A DNA stretch of 64,000 nt from Pseudomonas graminis (GTDB taxonomy: Bacteria; Pseudomonadota; Gammaproteobacteria; Pseudomonadales; Pseudomonadaceae). The position numbers and the translations under genes were made by a program. How positions within the stretch are numbered: position 1 is the first letter of the stretch; every line of letters starts with the position of its first letter. The notes beneath the pieces are model-generated. The model was not told the origin of the DNA. It searched no databases and saw only the letters and a program-made list of their open reading frames with translations. Location: NCBI RefSeq assembly GCF_004364335.1, contig NZ_SOCR01000009.1:190611-254610 (forward strand), given 5' to 3'. This document shows, piece after piece, positions 53,631 to 62,732 of the stretch.

Positions 53631-53924
53631 GCTCTTCCTACACAAAAGGTCCAGACACCGCAAAACGCGACTTGGGTGCAGGCCGAGCGCAGGTTTTGCG
53701 CAGTGGGCCGAGCCGCATGGATGCGGCGAGAGCGCCGTTGCGGACATGGATGTCCGTTCGGCGCGGGCCCACGGAGCAAGACCGGAGCGAGGGAACCCGA
53801 CGCAGGAGGGCCAAACCGGGAGCAGGCACTTTTAGTTACTTTTAGTGCTTTTTAAAAGTAACTCGCCGGAGGCGAAACAATCTGCCCCCAGGCAGATGCC
53901 TTTGATCTTGATCTTGACCTCAAG
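53631..53924 (-). repeat. Multi-hairpin repeat element, copy G
   Basis: The outer end (ATCTGCC/GGCAGAT hairpin followed by TGTTT in the fliJ sense) begins four bases after the fliJ stop, so it may end the fliE-fliJ transcript. It is the most diverged copy in the region around the fourth hairpin. Confidence 0.85.
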
Positions 53925-53927
53925 CTC

Positions 53928-54377
53928 TTAAAACTGCTCAGTCCTGGGCAACCTCTGCACCAGCTCATCCAGCAATTTCTGCTCGCGTTTATCTTCCAGC
54001 GCACGCGCCTCATCGATATACCGCTGCACCAGCTTCCGCAGCCCCTCCACCCGCGCATACGCCTTCTGCCACTCGCCGCGCGCCTTGTTCAAATTATTCT
54101 CATGCCACGCCAGACTCTGACGCTGCTGCGCCACCGCCGTCTCCAACTGATTGAGGAAGCGCTGATAATTCATCAGCCACTGACCCGACACCCCATAGGC
54201 ACCCTTGTCGATCCACTGCTGCTGATAATCAGAGCGAAACTTGTCCAGCTCACCCAGCTTGGTCTCGGCCAGCCGCACCTGCCCCTGAAAATGCCCCAGG
54301 CGCTGCACCGCGGCCTTCTCGACCTTTTCGGCCATCTCGACCACTGGCGCCAGACGGGCTGCGCGACTGAGGGCCAT
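53928..54377 (-). CDS. fliJ: Flagellar export chaperone/stalk protein FliJ
   Basis: The 149-residue protein is an all-helical coiled coil rich in Gln, Lys and Arg. FliJ sits in the FliI ring and links it to FlhA. Length and position after fliI fit the family. It is the last gene of fliEFGHIJ. Confidence 0.92.
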   Translation of the reverse strand: MALSRAARLAPVVEMAEKVEKAAVQRLGHFQGQVRLAETKLGELDKFRSDYQQQWIDKGAYGVSGQWLMNYQRFLNQLETAVAQQRQSLAWHENNLNKARGEWQKAYARVEGLRKLVQRYIDEARALEDKREQKLLDELVQRLPRTEQF

Positions 54378-54383
54378 GACCGG

Positions 54384-55742
54384 TTAACCGCCAGCCTGAG
54401 GATTGAAAATCTTCGCCAACTGCTCCTCACTGCTCTGCATGCTCTCGTTCTCCTGCAAGCCCTGGCGCAAATACTTCACCAACTGCGGCTGCAGCGAAAT
54501 CGCCAGGTCAGTCTCGCGATCGCCGCCGGCCACGTAGGCACCGACGCTGATCAAATCGCGGCTCTGCTGATAACGCGACCACAACTGCTTGAAATACTGC
54601 GCCTGAACCATGTGCTGCGGATCGACCACGGACGGCATCACCCGGCTGATCGACGCTTCGATGTCGATGGCCGGGTAATGGCCTTCTTCGGCCAGCCGCC
54701 GCGACAGCACGATATGGCCGTCGAGCACGCCTCGGGCCGAGTCGGCGATCGGGTCCTGCTGGTCGTCGCCTTCGGACAAAACCGTGTAGAACGCGGTGAT
54801 CGAGCCACCGCCCGCCTCGGCGTTACCGGCGCGCTCTACCAGCTTGGGCAGCTTGGCGAACACCGACGGCGGATAACCCTTGGTCGCAGGCGGCTCGCCG
54901 ATGGCCAGGGCGATTTCCCGCTGGGCCTGGGCGAAACGGGTCAGCGAATCCATCAGCAACAGGACGTTCTTGCCCTTGTCGCGAAAATATTCGGCGATGC
55001 GCGTGCAATACATCGCCGCGCGCAGACGCATCAACGGCGCGTCATCCGCCGGAGAGGCCACGACGACAGAGCGCTTGAGGCCCTCCTCGCCCAGGCTGTG
55101 CTCGATGAATTCCTTCACCTCGCGGCCCCGCTCGCCGATCAGCCCGACGACGATGATGTCGGCCTCGGTGAAGCGGGTCATCATCCCCAGCAGTACACTC
55201 TTGCCCACGCCGGTACCGGCGAACAGGCCCAGACGCTGACCGCGGCCGACCGTCAACAAACCGTTGATGCAACGGATGCCCACGTCCAGCGGCTGGCTGA
55301 TGGGGTTGCGATTGAGCGGGTTGATGGTCGGGCCGTCCATCGGCACCCAGTCCTCGGCTTTCATGCCGCCCTTGCCGTCGAGGGGGCGACCGGCGCCGTC
55401 GAGGACGCGGCCGAGCATGGTCATGCCCATGGGCAAACGGCCGGTGTCCGGCAGCGGCACGACGCGGGCGCCCGGCGCAATGCCGGAGACGCTGCCGACC
55501 GGCATCAGGAACACCTTGCCGCCGGAGAAGCCCATGACTTCGGCCTCAACCTCAACCGGATGATGACTGCCGTCGTTGATCACCATGCAGCGGCTGCCCA
55601 TGGCGGCGCGCAGGCCTTCGGCTTCGAGGGTCAGGCCGACCATGCGCAGCAGACGTCCTTCGACGATCGGCTGCGCAGGCAGGGAAATGGCCTCGGGGTA
55701 GGTGCTCAGGCGTTTGGCGAAACTGGTGCGTTCAAGGCGCAT
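54384..55742 (-). CDS. fliI: Flagellar export ATPase FliI
   Basis: The 452-residue ATPase is related to F1-beta, with Walker A GLFAGTGVGKSVLLG, VGLIGERGREVKEF and Walker B NVLLLMDSLTRFAQAQRE. It powers unloading of export substrates. The ATG at 55742 (MRLERTSFAKRL) overlaps the fliH end by 11 bases. Confidence 0.96.
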   Translation of the reverse strand: MRLERTSFAKRLSTYPEAISLPAQPIVEGRLLRMVGLTLEAEGLRAAMGSRCMVINDGSHHPVEVEAEVMGFSGGKVFLMPVGSVSGIAPGARVVPLPDTGRLPMGMTMLGRVLDGAGRPLDGKGGMKAEDWVPMDGPTINPLNRNPISQPLDVGIRCINGLLTVGRGQRLGLFAGTGVGKSVLLGMMTRFTEADIIVVGLIGERGREVKEFIEHSLGEEGLKRSVVVASPADDAPLMRLRAAMYCTRIAEYFRDKGKNVLLLMDSLTRFAQAQREIALAIGEPPATKGYPPSVFAKLPKLVERAGNAEAGGGSITAFYTVLSEGDDQQDPIADSARGVLDGHIVLSRRLAEEGHYPAIDIEASISRVMPSVVDPQHMVQAQYFKQLWSRYQQSRDLISVGAYVAGGDRETDLAISLQPQLVKYLRQGLQENESMQSSEEQLAKIFNPQAGG

Positions 55743-56547
55743 CGACAGCACCCAGCGGGTAAGTGGTTTTCTCGGCGCTCTGGATCGCCTCTTCCAGTTC
55801 GATGGTCACATCGGGCGGCGCCGGGTGCAGGGCCTGCTCGTGCAACTGATCGAACATTTTGCCAAGGGCCTGACTGATCCGCGCCTCGACCGTGGCGTCG
55901 ATGCGGCTGTGCTCGCTCTCGACCCGGCAACCGCCCGGCTGCAGCGTATCGTCCTCGAGAATGCGCCAGGTTTCTTCGTGACGCTCACGCATGGCTTTGA
56001 CCAGCGCGAAGTCCTGCGGATTGATCAGAATGCGCACGTTGGCCGCGCCCATCGGCAACAGCCGCAACGCTTCGCGCAGCACCGTGCCAATCTGGCTGGA
56101 GTCGGTTTTCAGCTCGCGCTGGATGACCTGGCGGACCACATGCTCGACCAGTGACACCATCGATTTCTCGATCTGCGCATCCTGGTCAGCGATGGGCTCG
56201 AACAGATGCCCCATGAGAATTTCCATGCTGTCGAGCTTGGCCGCCAGGGCCACTTCCGCTTCCTGACGAACCTTGAGCTGGGTGCTGTGGAAACCCTCTT
56301 TTTCGCCGATGGCAAACCCCTCGTTGTAGGCGTCCTGACGGATGCTCTCCAACTCTTCCAGGGTCATCGGCTGGACTTCCTCCAGCGGTACTTCTTCGCT
56401 TTCGGCGAGCTCGGCTTCCTCAACCACAGGTTCCGGCTCGGGTGCTTCCACGTGCGGGTCGAAGCTGGGCAAGGCCCAGACGTCAATCCCGCGCAGATCC
56501 TGTGCGCGGATGAGCTCACTGGGTGGTGCTTTATCGGAGCTGGACAT
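55732..56547 (-). CDS. fliH: Flagellar export regulator FliH
   Basis: The 271-residue protein has an acidic, Glu/Pro/Val-rich N-terminal part (residues 35-65), a helical stalk and a C-terminal domain (VEHVVRQVIQRELKTDSSQI) that binds FliI. The N-terminal WALPSFDP is the FliN/FlhA-contacting segment by family analogy. The ATG at 56547 is chosen over an upstream in-frame one. Confidence 0.92.
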   Translation of the reverse strand: MSSSDKAPPSELIRAQDLRGIDVWALPSFDPHVEAPEPEPVVEEAELAESEEVPLEEVQPMTLEELESIRQDAYNEGFAIGEKEGFHSTQLKVRQEAEVALAAKLDSMEILMGHLFEPIADQDAQIEKSMVSLVEHVVRQVIQRELKTDSSQIGTVLREALRLLPMGAANVRILINPQDFALVKAMRERHEETWRILEDDTLQPGGCRVESEHSRIDATVEARISQALGKMFDQLHEQALHPAPPDVTIELEEAIQSAEKTTYPLGAVDAP

Positions 56548-56562
56548 CAACGGCACCTACGC

Positions 56563-57579
56563 TTAAATCATTTCCTCGCCACCTTTGCCGCCAAGGACGA
56601 TCTCCCCGGCCTCCGCCATACGACGGGCAATGGTGAGAATTTCTTTCTGGGCGCCTTCCACATCGCTGACGCGAACCGGGCCTTTGGCTTCCAGGTCGTC
56701 GCGCAGCAGTTCGGCGGCACGTTTGGACATGTTCTTGAAAATCTTTTCTTTGATGGCGTCGTCGGAGCCCTTCAATGCCAGTACCAGCACATCGGAGGAG
56801 ACTTCGCGCAGCAAGGCCTGAATACCACGGTCGTCGACGTCGGACAGGTTGTTGAAGACAAACATGAGGTCTTCGATCTGCGTCGACAGGTCTTCGTCCA
56901 CTTCGCGGATCGAATCCATGAGCTGGCCTTCGATGGAGCTGTCGAGGAAGTTCATGATATCCGCCGCGCGCTTGATACCACCCAGGGTAGTACGCGACGT
57001 GTTGGCATTGCCCGAGAACTGCTTCTCGAGGATCTGGTTCAATTCTTTCAGCGCCGCCGGCTGCACGGTGTTCAACGACGACACGCGCAGGATGATGTCC
57101 AGGCGCACCTTGTGGTCGAAATGGCTGAGCACTTCACCGGCCTGATCGGCGTCGAGGTAGGCGACGACGATCGCTTGAATCTGCGGGTGCTCGAAACGGA
57201 TGACGTCGGCCACCGCGCGCGGTTCCATCCACTTCAGGCTGTCGAGACCGCTGGTGTTGCCGCCCAGCAGGATCCGGTCGATCAGGCCGTTGGCCTTGTC
57301 CTCGCCCAGCGCCTGAGTGAGCATCTTGCGGATATAGCCGTCCGAGCCGATGCCGACGCCGGTCTGATCGCCGACCACGTCGACGAACTCGCTCATCACC
57401 TGCTCGACCTGCTCGCGGTGCACATTGCGCATCTGCGCCATGGCCACGCCCACTCGCTGAACCTCTTTGGGGCCCATGTGGCGCAGGACCTGGGCGGCGT
57501 CCGTCTCACCCAGGGTGAGGAGCAAAATCGCGGCCTTGTCCACGCGGGTCAATTTAAGCGCAGCAGCTCTATCACTCAT
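56563..57579 (-). CDS. fliG: Flagellar motor switch protein FliG
   Basis: The 338-residue protein has three armadillo-like domains. The C-terminal torque helix region carries the charged residues KIFKNMSKRAAELLRDDLEA. It couples the stators to the MS ring. It overlaps the fliF end by eight bases. Confidence 0.96.
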   Translation of the reverse strand: MSDRAAALKLTRVDKAAILLLTLGETDAAQVLRHMGPKEVQRVGVAMAQMRNVHREQVEQVMSEFVDVVGDQTGVGIGSDGYIRKMLTQALGEDKANGLIDRILLGGNTSGLDSLKWMEPRAVADVIRFEHPQIQAIVVAYLDADQAGEVLSHFDHKVRLDIILRVSSLNTVQPAALKELNQILEKQFSGNANTSRTTLGGIKRAADIMNFLDSSIEGQLMDSIREVDEDLSTQIEDLMFVFNNLSDVDDRGIQALLREVSSDVLVLALKGSDDAIKEKIFKNMSKRAAELLRDDLEAKGPVRVSDVEGAQKEILTIARRMAEAGEIVLGGKGGEEMI

Positions 57580-59350
57580 CAGCGTTGATCCATTCTTTGA
57601 CGACCTGGGCTACACGCGCCGGGTCCTCGGCCACAAGGCTCTTGATTGCGTTGAGCTGTGCGTCATAGCCCTCGGTAGGGCTCGGCAACAGAATACTTTG
57701 CGGACCGCCCAGACTGACGCGGTCATTTGCCAATTCACCGTCCATCCCGATCATGCCGCCCAGCTCGGAGTCGCCGTCGAGGCGCTTGCTCTGCGGATTG
57801 GTGATGCCCTTGAGCACCGGACGCAGTACACCGAACACCAGCACCAGGATGAACAGCACGCCCATGGCCTGTTTGACGATGTCCCAGAACCATGGCTGCG
57901 AGTAGAACGGAATGTCCGGAATCACTTCGCCGCGATCGGTGGAGAACGGCACGTTGATCACGCTGACGCTGTCGCCACGGCTGGCATCGAAGCCGACGGC
58001 GTCCTGCACCAGGCGGGTGAAGCGCGCCAATTGATCGGCGGTCCACGGCACCATCGTCGTTTCGCCATTGGCCGGGTTGACCTTGACCTGATCATCGACC
58101 ACCACCGCAACCGACAGGCGATTGACCTTGCCCTGCTGCTGCTTGGTGTGGCTGATGGAACGGTCGAGCTCGAAGTTCTTGGTCGACTGGTTACGCTTGT
58201 CGGCCGGGTACGGCGCCAGCATCGGCTGACCGGTGGCCGGGTCCATGATCTGTTGACCGTTGGCGTCCAGCAGCGGCTGGCCCGGGGCGATGGCGCCCGC
58301 GGCACCGGCTGCACCGGCGGCGGCGTTCTGTGGCGCAGTCGCCGGGCCAGGCGGCTGGTTGCTCAGTGCACCCGGTACGCCCCCTGAACCGCTGCTGCTG
58401 GAGCGTTGTTCGTTGACCGTCTGCTCGCTGCGCAAAGCAGGCTGGTCCGGGTTGAAGCTTTCGGCGGTGGATTCGACGGCGCTGAAATCAACGTCTGCCG
58501 ACACTTCTGCCTTGTAGCGGTCATTGCCCAGCACTGGCTGCAGAATGTTCTGCACACGCTGGGTCAGCATGCTTTCCATGCGGCGGGTGTAGTCGAACTG
58601 CTTGCCGGCCATGGACAGCTCGGAGTTCTCGGCCTGATCGGACAGCAGGTTGCCCTTCTGATCGACGACGGAAATCTGCGACTTGCTCAGTTCCGGCACG
58701 CTGGTGGCAACCAGGTTCATGATCGCCAGCACCTGACCCGGCTCCAGCGAACGACCGGCGTACAGCTCAACCAGAATGGAAGCGCTGGGCTTGCGATCGT
58801 CACGCACGAACACCGAGCTCTTCGGAATCGCCAGGTGAACGCGGGCGCCCTTGACGTTATTGAGGCTGGAGATGGTCCGCGCCAGCTCGCCTTCCAGGCC
58901 GCGACGATAACGAGTGGCCTCCATGAACTGGCTGGTGCCCAGGCCTTGATCCTTGTCGAGGATTTCGAAACCGACGTTGCCGTCGCTCTGGGCGATACCG
59001 GCACCGGCCAGCTTGATGCGGGCGCGGGAGAGGTCATCGGACTTCACCAGCAGCGCGCCGGAATTAGGCTCGACGGTGTAGGGAATGTCGGCCTGAGCCA
59101 AGGTGTCCATCACCTGCTTGGTGTCGACGCCCGACAAGCTGCCATAGAGCGGCTTGTAATCCGGCTGTTGCGACCAAAGCACGACGGCGAAACCAATCGC
59201 CACGCTGGCAGCCAGACCGACCATAAGGCCGACCTGACGCAGCATGGTCATCTCGGAGAGATTCTGCAGGAAGGCCAGGCCGAACATCGGCGGCTTGCTT
59301 CCTGGCGTACCCGTTTTGGCGGGTACGTTGTCGACGACGGCTTCGGCCAT
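57572..59350 (-). CDS. fliF: Flagellar MS-ring protein FliF
   Basis: The 592-residue protein has two membrane helices (near residues 35-60 and 465-485) that flank the ring-building periplasmic domain, with NNVKGARVHLAIPKSSVF and YAGRSLEPGQVLAIMNLV. The C-terminal FliG-binding end is AEDPARVAQVVKEWIN. The Ala/Gly/Pro-rich loop near residues 320-360 is the usual insertion. Confidence 0.96.
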   Translation of the reverse strand: MAEAVVDNVPAKTGTPGSKPPMFGLAFLQNLSEMTMLRQVGLMVGLAASVAIGFAVVLWSQQPDYKPLYGSLSGVDTKQVMDTLAQADIPYTVEPNSGALLVKSDDLSRARIKLAGAGIAQSDGNVGFEILDKDQGLGTSQFMEATRYRRGLEGELARTISSLNNVKGARVHLAIPKSSVFVRDDRKPSASILVELYAGRSLEPGQVLAIMNLVATSVPELSKSQISVVDQKGNLLSDQAENSELSMAGKQFDYTRRMESMLTQRVQNILQPVLGNDRYKAEVSADVDFSAVESTAESFNPDQPALRSEQTVNEQRSSSSGSGGVPGALSNQPPGPATAPQNAAAGAAGAAGAIAPGQPLLDANGQQIMDPATGQPMLAPYPADKRNQSTKNFELDRSISHTKQQQGKVNRLSVAVVVDDQVKVNPANGETTMVPWTADQLARFTRLVQDAVGFDASRGDSVSVINVPFSTDRGEVIPDIPFYSQPWFWDIVKQAMGVLFILVLVFGVLRPVLKGITNPQSKRLDGDSELGGMIGMDGELANDRVSLGGPQSILLPSPTEGYDAQLNAIKSLVAEDPARVAQVVKEWINADE

Positions 59351-59364
59351 GACTTAAATCGTCC

Positions 59365-59694
59365 TCAAACCGGCATTTGCATGATGTCTTGGTACGCCTG
59401 AACCAGCTTGTTGCGTACCTGGGTCAGCGCCTGAAACGACACGCTGGCTTTCTGCGAGGAGATCATCACGTCGGTGAGGTCCACGCCGCTCTTGCCCATC
59501 TCGAAGGCGCTCGACAGCTGATTCGACGCCTGCTGGGTGTCGTTGACCTTGTTCACCGCCATGCCAAGCATGTCAGCGAAACTGCTCGCACCGGCCTGCT
59601 CTGGCGCTGCGATGGCCTTGGGCTGAGCCATGGCGTCCATTTGCATGGAGCGCATGTCCAACATCAAGCGATTAAATTCAACACCTTGGGTCAT
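59365..59694 (-). CDS. fliE: Flagellar rod/MS-ring adapter FliE
   Basis: The 109-residue protein has the C-terminal family signature VMISSQKASVSFQALTQVRNKLVQAYQDIM. It joins the MS ring to the rod. The ATG at 59694 has a GAGAG ribosome-binding sequence; an upstream in-frame Met is unlikely. First gene of fliEFGHIJ behind a sigma-54 type promoter. Confidence 0.95.
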   Translation of the reverse strand: MTQGVEFNRLMLDMRSMQMDAMAQPKAIAAPEQAGASSFADMLGMAVNKVNDTQQASNQLSSAFEMGKSGVDLTDVMISSQKASVSFQALTQVRNKLVQAYQDIMQMPV

Positions 59695-59754
59695 GACGTT
59701 TCTCTCAAAAGGGCCGCAAATTTTTGACACGGATTCAGCGGTTACCTAAGCATT

Positions 59755-59770
59755 AGCAACAAGGGTGCCA
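59755..59770 (-). promoter_or_regulatory. Sigma-54 type promoter of fliE
   Basis: The minus strand reads TGGCACCCTTGTTGCT, matching TGGCAC and TTGCT with ten bases between GG and GC. It lies 61 bases before the fliE ATG. Control of fliE operons by RpoN with FleR/FleQ is established in Pseudomonas. Confidence 0.85.
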
Positions 59771-59838
59771 GACCAATAGCGGCCATGTGCCACGTTTGAT
59801 GAAAGTGTTCGGACGGGTATTTAAACGGACACATAAAC

Positions 59839-59923
59839 GTAGAAGCCGGCCTGCTGGCGAACGCGACGGGTCAGGTAAAAACGATGCGTCTGACCCTCAG
59901 CATTCGCCAGCAAGCCGGCTTCC
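59839..59923. repeat. REPIN between fliE promoter and fleR
   Basis: Opposed arms (AGAAGCCGGCCTGCTGGCG and its near-inverse) enclose a short linker. Both arms carry the same G-to-A/C-to-T difference from the usual GGAGCC core, preserving pairing. It ends 20 bases before the fleR 3' end. Confidence 0.8.
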
Positions 59924-59942
59924 AGAGATCTTTCAGGCAGGT

Positions 59943-61349
59943 TCAGGAGGCAAACAGAAACCCTTCGACATCCATCCCCGCATCACGCATCTGCGCCAGC
60001 TTGTAGCGCAACGTACGCGGGCTGATACCGAGGCGTTCAGCGGCCTCCTTGCGACGGCCGCGTTCGGCCCGAAGGGTGTCGATGATCATCTGGAACTCCC
60101 GGCGCCGCAGGTCTTCCCCCAAGGCGCCGGCCCCATCCCCGCTGACCGTATCGGGCGACACTTCCATGGCGCCGGCCGCGACTGCCGACACCTGAGGCGT
60201 CGGCGCGGCGGCGAAGGTGATCGGCCCGGCGAGACAGAAGTCCTCGGCCTGAATCACCCCGCCCTGCTGCAGAATCAGCGCCCGCTGCACCGCGTTGTCC
60301 AGCTCGCGGACATTGCCCGGCCAGGCATAGCTGACCAGGCACTGCTGCGCTTCGGCCGACAGCCGCACCGGGGCATGCTTCATTTTATTGACGTGCTTGG
60401 CCAGCAGACGCTCGGCCAGCGGCAAAATGTCGGCGGGACGCTGGCGCAAGGATTGCCACGCGAGCGGGAACACCGACAGTCGATAAAACAGGTCTTCGCG
60501 GAAGCGCCCGGCCGCTACTTCGCCGGCCAGATCGCGGTTGGTCGTCGCCAGCACACGGATGTCCAGTTCGATAGGCTTGCGTGCACCGACCCGCTCCACT
60601 TCCCGCTCCTGCAGCACACGCAACAGCTTGGCCTGCAGGCCCATGGGCATTTCGGAAATCTCGTCGAGCAGAATGGTGCCGCCTTCGGCCTGCTCGAACT
60701 TGCCGGCCTGGGAAGCAATGGCGCCGGTAAACGATCCTTTCTCGTGGCCGAACAGCGTGGCTTCGAGCATGTTGTCCGGAATGGCCGCGCAGTTGATCGC
60801 GATAAACGGCTTGCCGGCACGGGGCGATTGCTCATGGATGAAACGCGCCAGCACTTCTTTACCCGTGCCGGACTCGCCTGAAATCAACACCGTCGAATCG
60901 CTCTTCGCAACACGGCTGGCGAGGCTGAGCAATTGCACGCTGGCAGGCTCGACCGCAATCGGCCCCTCGCCATCGGCCGGCCCGAGGCGACCCAATGCAT
61001 GGCGAGCCACCAATGCCACCAGCGCCTTGGGCTCGAACGGTTTGACCAGATAATCGGCCGCGCCCTGACGCATCGCATCGACGGCGCGGTCGACGGTGCC
61101 GTGGGCAGTCATCAGCAGTACCGGCAGTTGCGGGTAGCGGCTGCGCAACTGGCCGAGCAATTGATGACCGTCCATACCGGGCATATTGACGTCGCTGACC
61201 ACCAGGCTGAACGCCGAATCGGCAGCGGCAATCAACGCCTCTTCCGCCGACCCGACCGCCTGATAGGCATGGCCGGCCAGCGCCAGGGTTTCCCCCAGTG
61301 CTTCACGCAAGGAAGGATCATCCTCGACCAGCAGCACATTGATGGTCAT
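59943..61349 (-). CDS. fleR: Sigma-54 dependent response regulator FleR
   Basis: The 468-residue protein has a receiver (phosphoacceptor Asp in LVVSDVNMPGMDGHQ), an AAA+ domain with Walker A ISGESGTGKEVLAR, the sigma-54 contact loop as GSFTGA rather than GAFTGA, and Walker B GGTILLDEIS. A C-terminal Fis-type HTH (RKEAAERLGISPRTLRYKL) ends it. Activates middle flagellar genes such as fliE and flgBCDE. Its start overlaps the fleS stop. Confidence 0.95.
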   Translation of the reverse strand: MTINVLLVEDDPSLREALGETLALAGHAYQAVGSAEEALIAAADSAFSLVVSDVNMPGMDGHQLLGQLRSRYPQLPVLLMTAHGTVDRAVDAMRQGAADYLVKPFEPKALVALVARHALGRLGPADGEGPIAVEPASVQLLSLASRVAKSDSTVLISGESGTGKEVLARFIHEQSPRAGKPFIAINCAAIPDNMLEATLFGHEKGSFTGAIASQAGKFEQAEGGTILLDEISEMPMGLQAKLLRVLQEREVERVGARKPIELDIRVLATTNRDLAGEVAAGRFREDLFYRLSVFPLAWQSLRQRPADILPLAERLLAKHVNKMKHAPVRLSAEAQQCLVSYAWPGNVRELDNAVQRALILQQGGVIQAEDFCLAGPITFAAAPTPQVSAVAAGAMEVSPDTVSGDGAGALGEDLRRREFQMIIDTLRAERGRRKEAAERLGISPRTLRYKLAQMRDAGMDVEGFLFAS

Positions 61350-62611
61350 GAGCGTTCACCTGCCGTTATTGCCAACGTGCCAGGCCCAGTCCCGGCGCCA
61401 GGAATCAAGGGCAACGACACGATGGCGCAGGTGCCACGGCCTGGCCGCGAGCGGAATTCGACACGCCCCTGGTGCGCCCGCGCCACGGCGGTGACCACGG
61501 CCAGCCCGAGGCCGGTGCCGGTGGTTTTGGTGGTGAAGAATGGCTCACCGATGCGGGCCAGGGCCGCCGGCTCAATGCCGCTGCCGCTGTCGCTGATACA
61601 GAGGCGCAACGTGGTGCCGCGGCTGTAAGCATGAATCTTGATGAGGCGCCGCCCGTCACTCTGTCCGGCACTGGCCTGGACGGCGTTTTCAATGAGGTTG
61701 AGCAGCGCGCCGACCAGTGTGTCGCGGTTGCACAGCAATTCACCCGTCGGGCTGTCGCACTGCCAGCGCACGGCGACGTCACGCACATGGGTCTGGGCGG
61801 CGGATTCGAGGGCGGCGACCAGCGCGGCCGGCGTCACCCGGTCCGTCAGGGGCAGCTCCCCACGGGCAAACACCAGCATGTCGCGGACCTGATGCTCGAG
61901 CTCGTGCAGGCGCTCCTTGAGCCGCCCGGCGAAGCGCTGTTGGGTCTCGACGTTCAACGCCTGTTCAGCCAGATGGCTGGCGTAAATCATGGCAGCGGAC
62001 AGCGGCGTGCGTATCTGATGGGCAAGGGAGGCAACCATGCGGCCCAGCGATGACAAACGCTCATGACGCGCCAGCTGACTTTGCAGATGACGGGTTTCGG
62101 TCAGGTCGTTGAGCAGCACAAGCTGACCTGGTTCGGCGTCCAGAGAACGAGTGGCAATGGACAACCGGCGCCCGTCCTTCAGGGAGATTTCGTGGCCGTC
62201 ATCCTCACGGGGCGCAAAGCAGCGGGCGATGACGTTGCGCCAGAGCATGCCGATCAACGGCTCGCCCAGCAGATCGAGCGCCGCGGGATTGGCCTCGCGA
62301 ACCATGCCGGTGCCATCGATCACAATGACGCCGCCGGGCAGCAGATCGAGCAGATGCTGCAAGCGGTTGGCCAGACGTTCCTTCTCCGCCAGCTCCTGCA
62401 TGCGCTGGGCGCTGACCACGGCCAGTTCGCCTTTGAGCTCGGTGACCCGCGCTTCCAGCAGGCCGTAGGAATCGGTCAATTGAGTCGACATCTGGCTGAA
62501 CAGCGCGAAGGCCTGTTCAAGCCCTTGCCTGCTTGCCACTTCCGGGGACTGCTGCACTAACGAACCAATGGCTAAAGAGGGTTCGGAAGACATCTGAGCG
62601 GCCTGGGGCAT
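61346..62611 (-). CDS. fleS: Flagellar sensor kinase FleS
   Basis: The 421-residue protein is a soluble histidine kinase without membrane segments. It has a coiled coil near residues 50-85, a PAS domain (LLPGGVIVIDGTGMVREANPA), a DHp domain with LAHQIRTPLSAA (phospho-His) and an ATPase domain (GTGLGLAVVTAVARAH). It phosphorylates FleR. It lies behind a sigma-54 type promoter and the fleQ terminator. Confidence 0.95.
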   Translation of the reverse strand: MPQAAQMSSEPSLAIGSLVQQSPEVASRQGLEQAFALFSQMSTQLTDSYGLLEARVTELKGELAVVSAQRMQELAEKERLANRLQHLLDLLPGGVIVIDGTGMVREANPAALDLLGEPLIGMLWRNVIARCFAPREDDGHEISLKDGRRLSIATRSLDAEPGQLVLLNDLTETRHLQSQLARHERLSSLGRMVASLAHQIRTPLSAAMIYASHLAEQALNVETQQRFAGRLKERLHELEHQVRDMLVFARGELPLTDRVTPAALVAALESAAQTHVRDVAVRWQCDSPTGELLCNRDTLVGALLNLIENAVQASAGQSDGRRLIKIHAYSRGTTLRLCISDSGSGIEPAALARIGEPFFTTKTTGTGLGLAVVTAVARAHQGRVEFRSRPGRGTCAIVSLPLIPGAGTGPGTLAITAGERS

Positions 62612-62664
62612 AGTTGATCTCTCGGGTAGCGAACCGTCAGTAAACGGTATGTTCCAAGAGACAT

Positions 62665-62680
62665 AGCAATCCCCGTGCCG
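62665..62680 (-). promoter_or_regulatory. Sigma-54 type promoter of fleSR
   Basis: The minus strand reads CGGCACGGGGATTGCT, with GG and GC ten bases apart and TTGCT at -12. It lies 54 bases before the fleS start and directly after the fleQ terminator. FleQ with RpoN is the expected activator. Confidence 0.8.
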
Positions 62681-62709
62681 AAAAAAAACCGCTGAAAAAT
62701 CAGCGGTTT
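62681..62709 (-). terminator. Rho-independent terminator after fleQ
   Basis: AACCGCTGA and TCAGCGGTT form a nine-pair stem with a short A/T loop. Eight T follow on the minus strand. It lies 24 bases after the fleQ stop. Confidence 0.9.
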
Positions 62710-62732
62710 ATTTTTGACGCGTCAATCGACAG

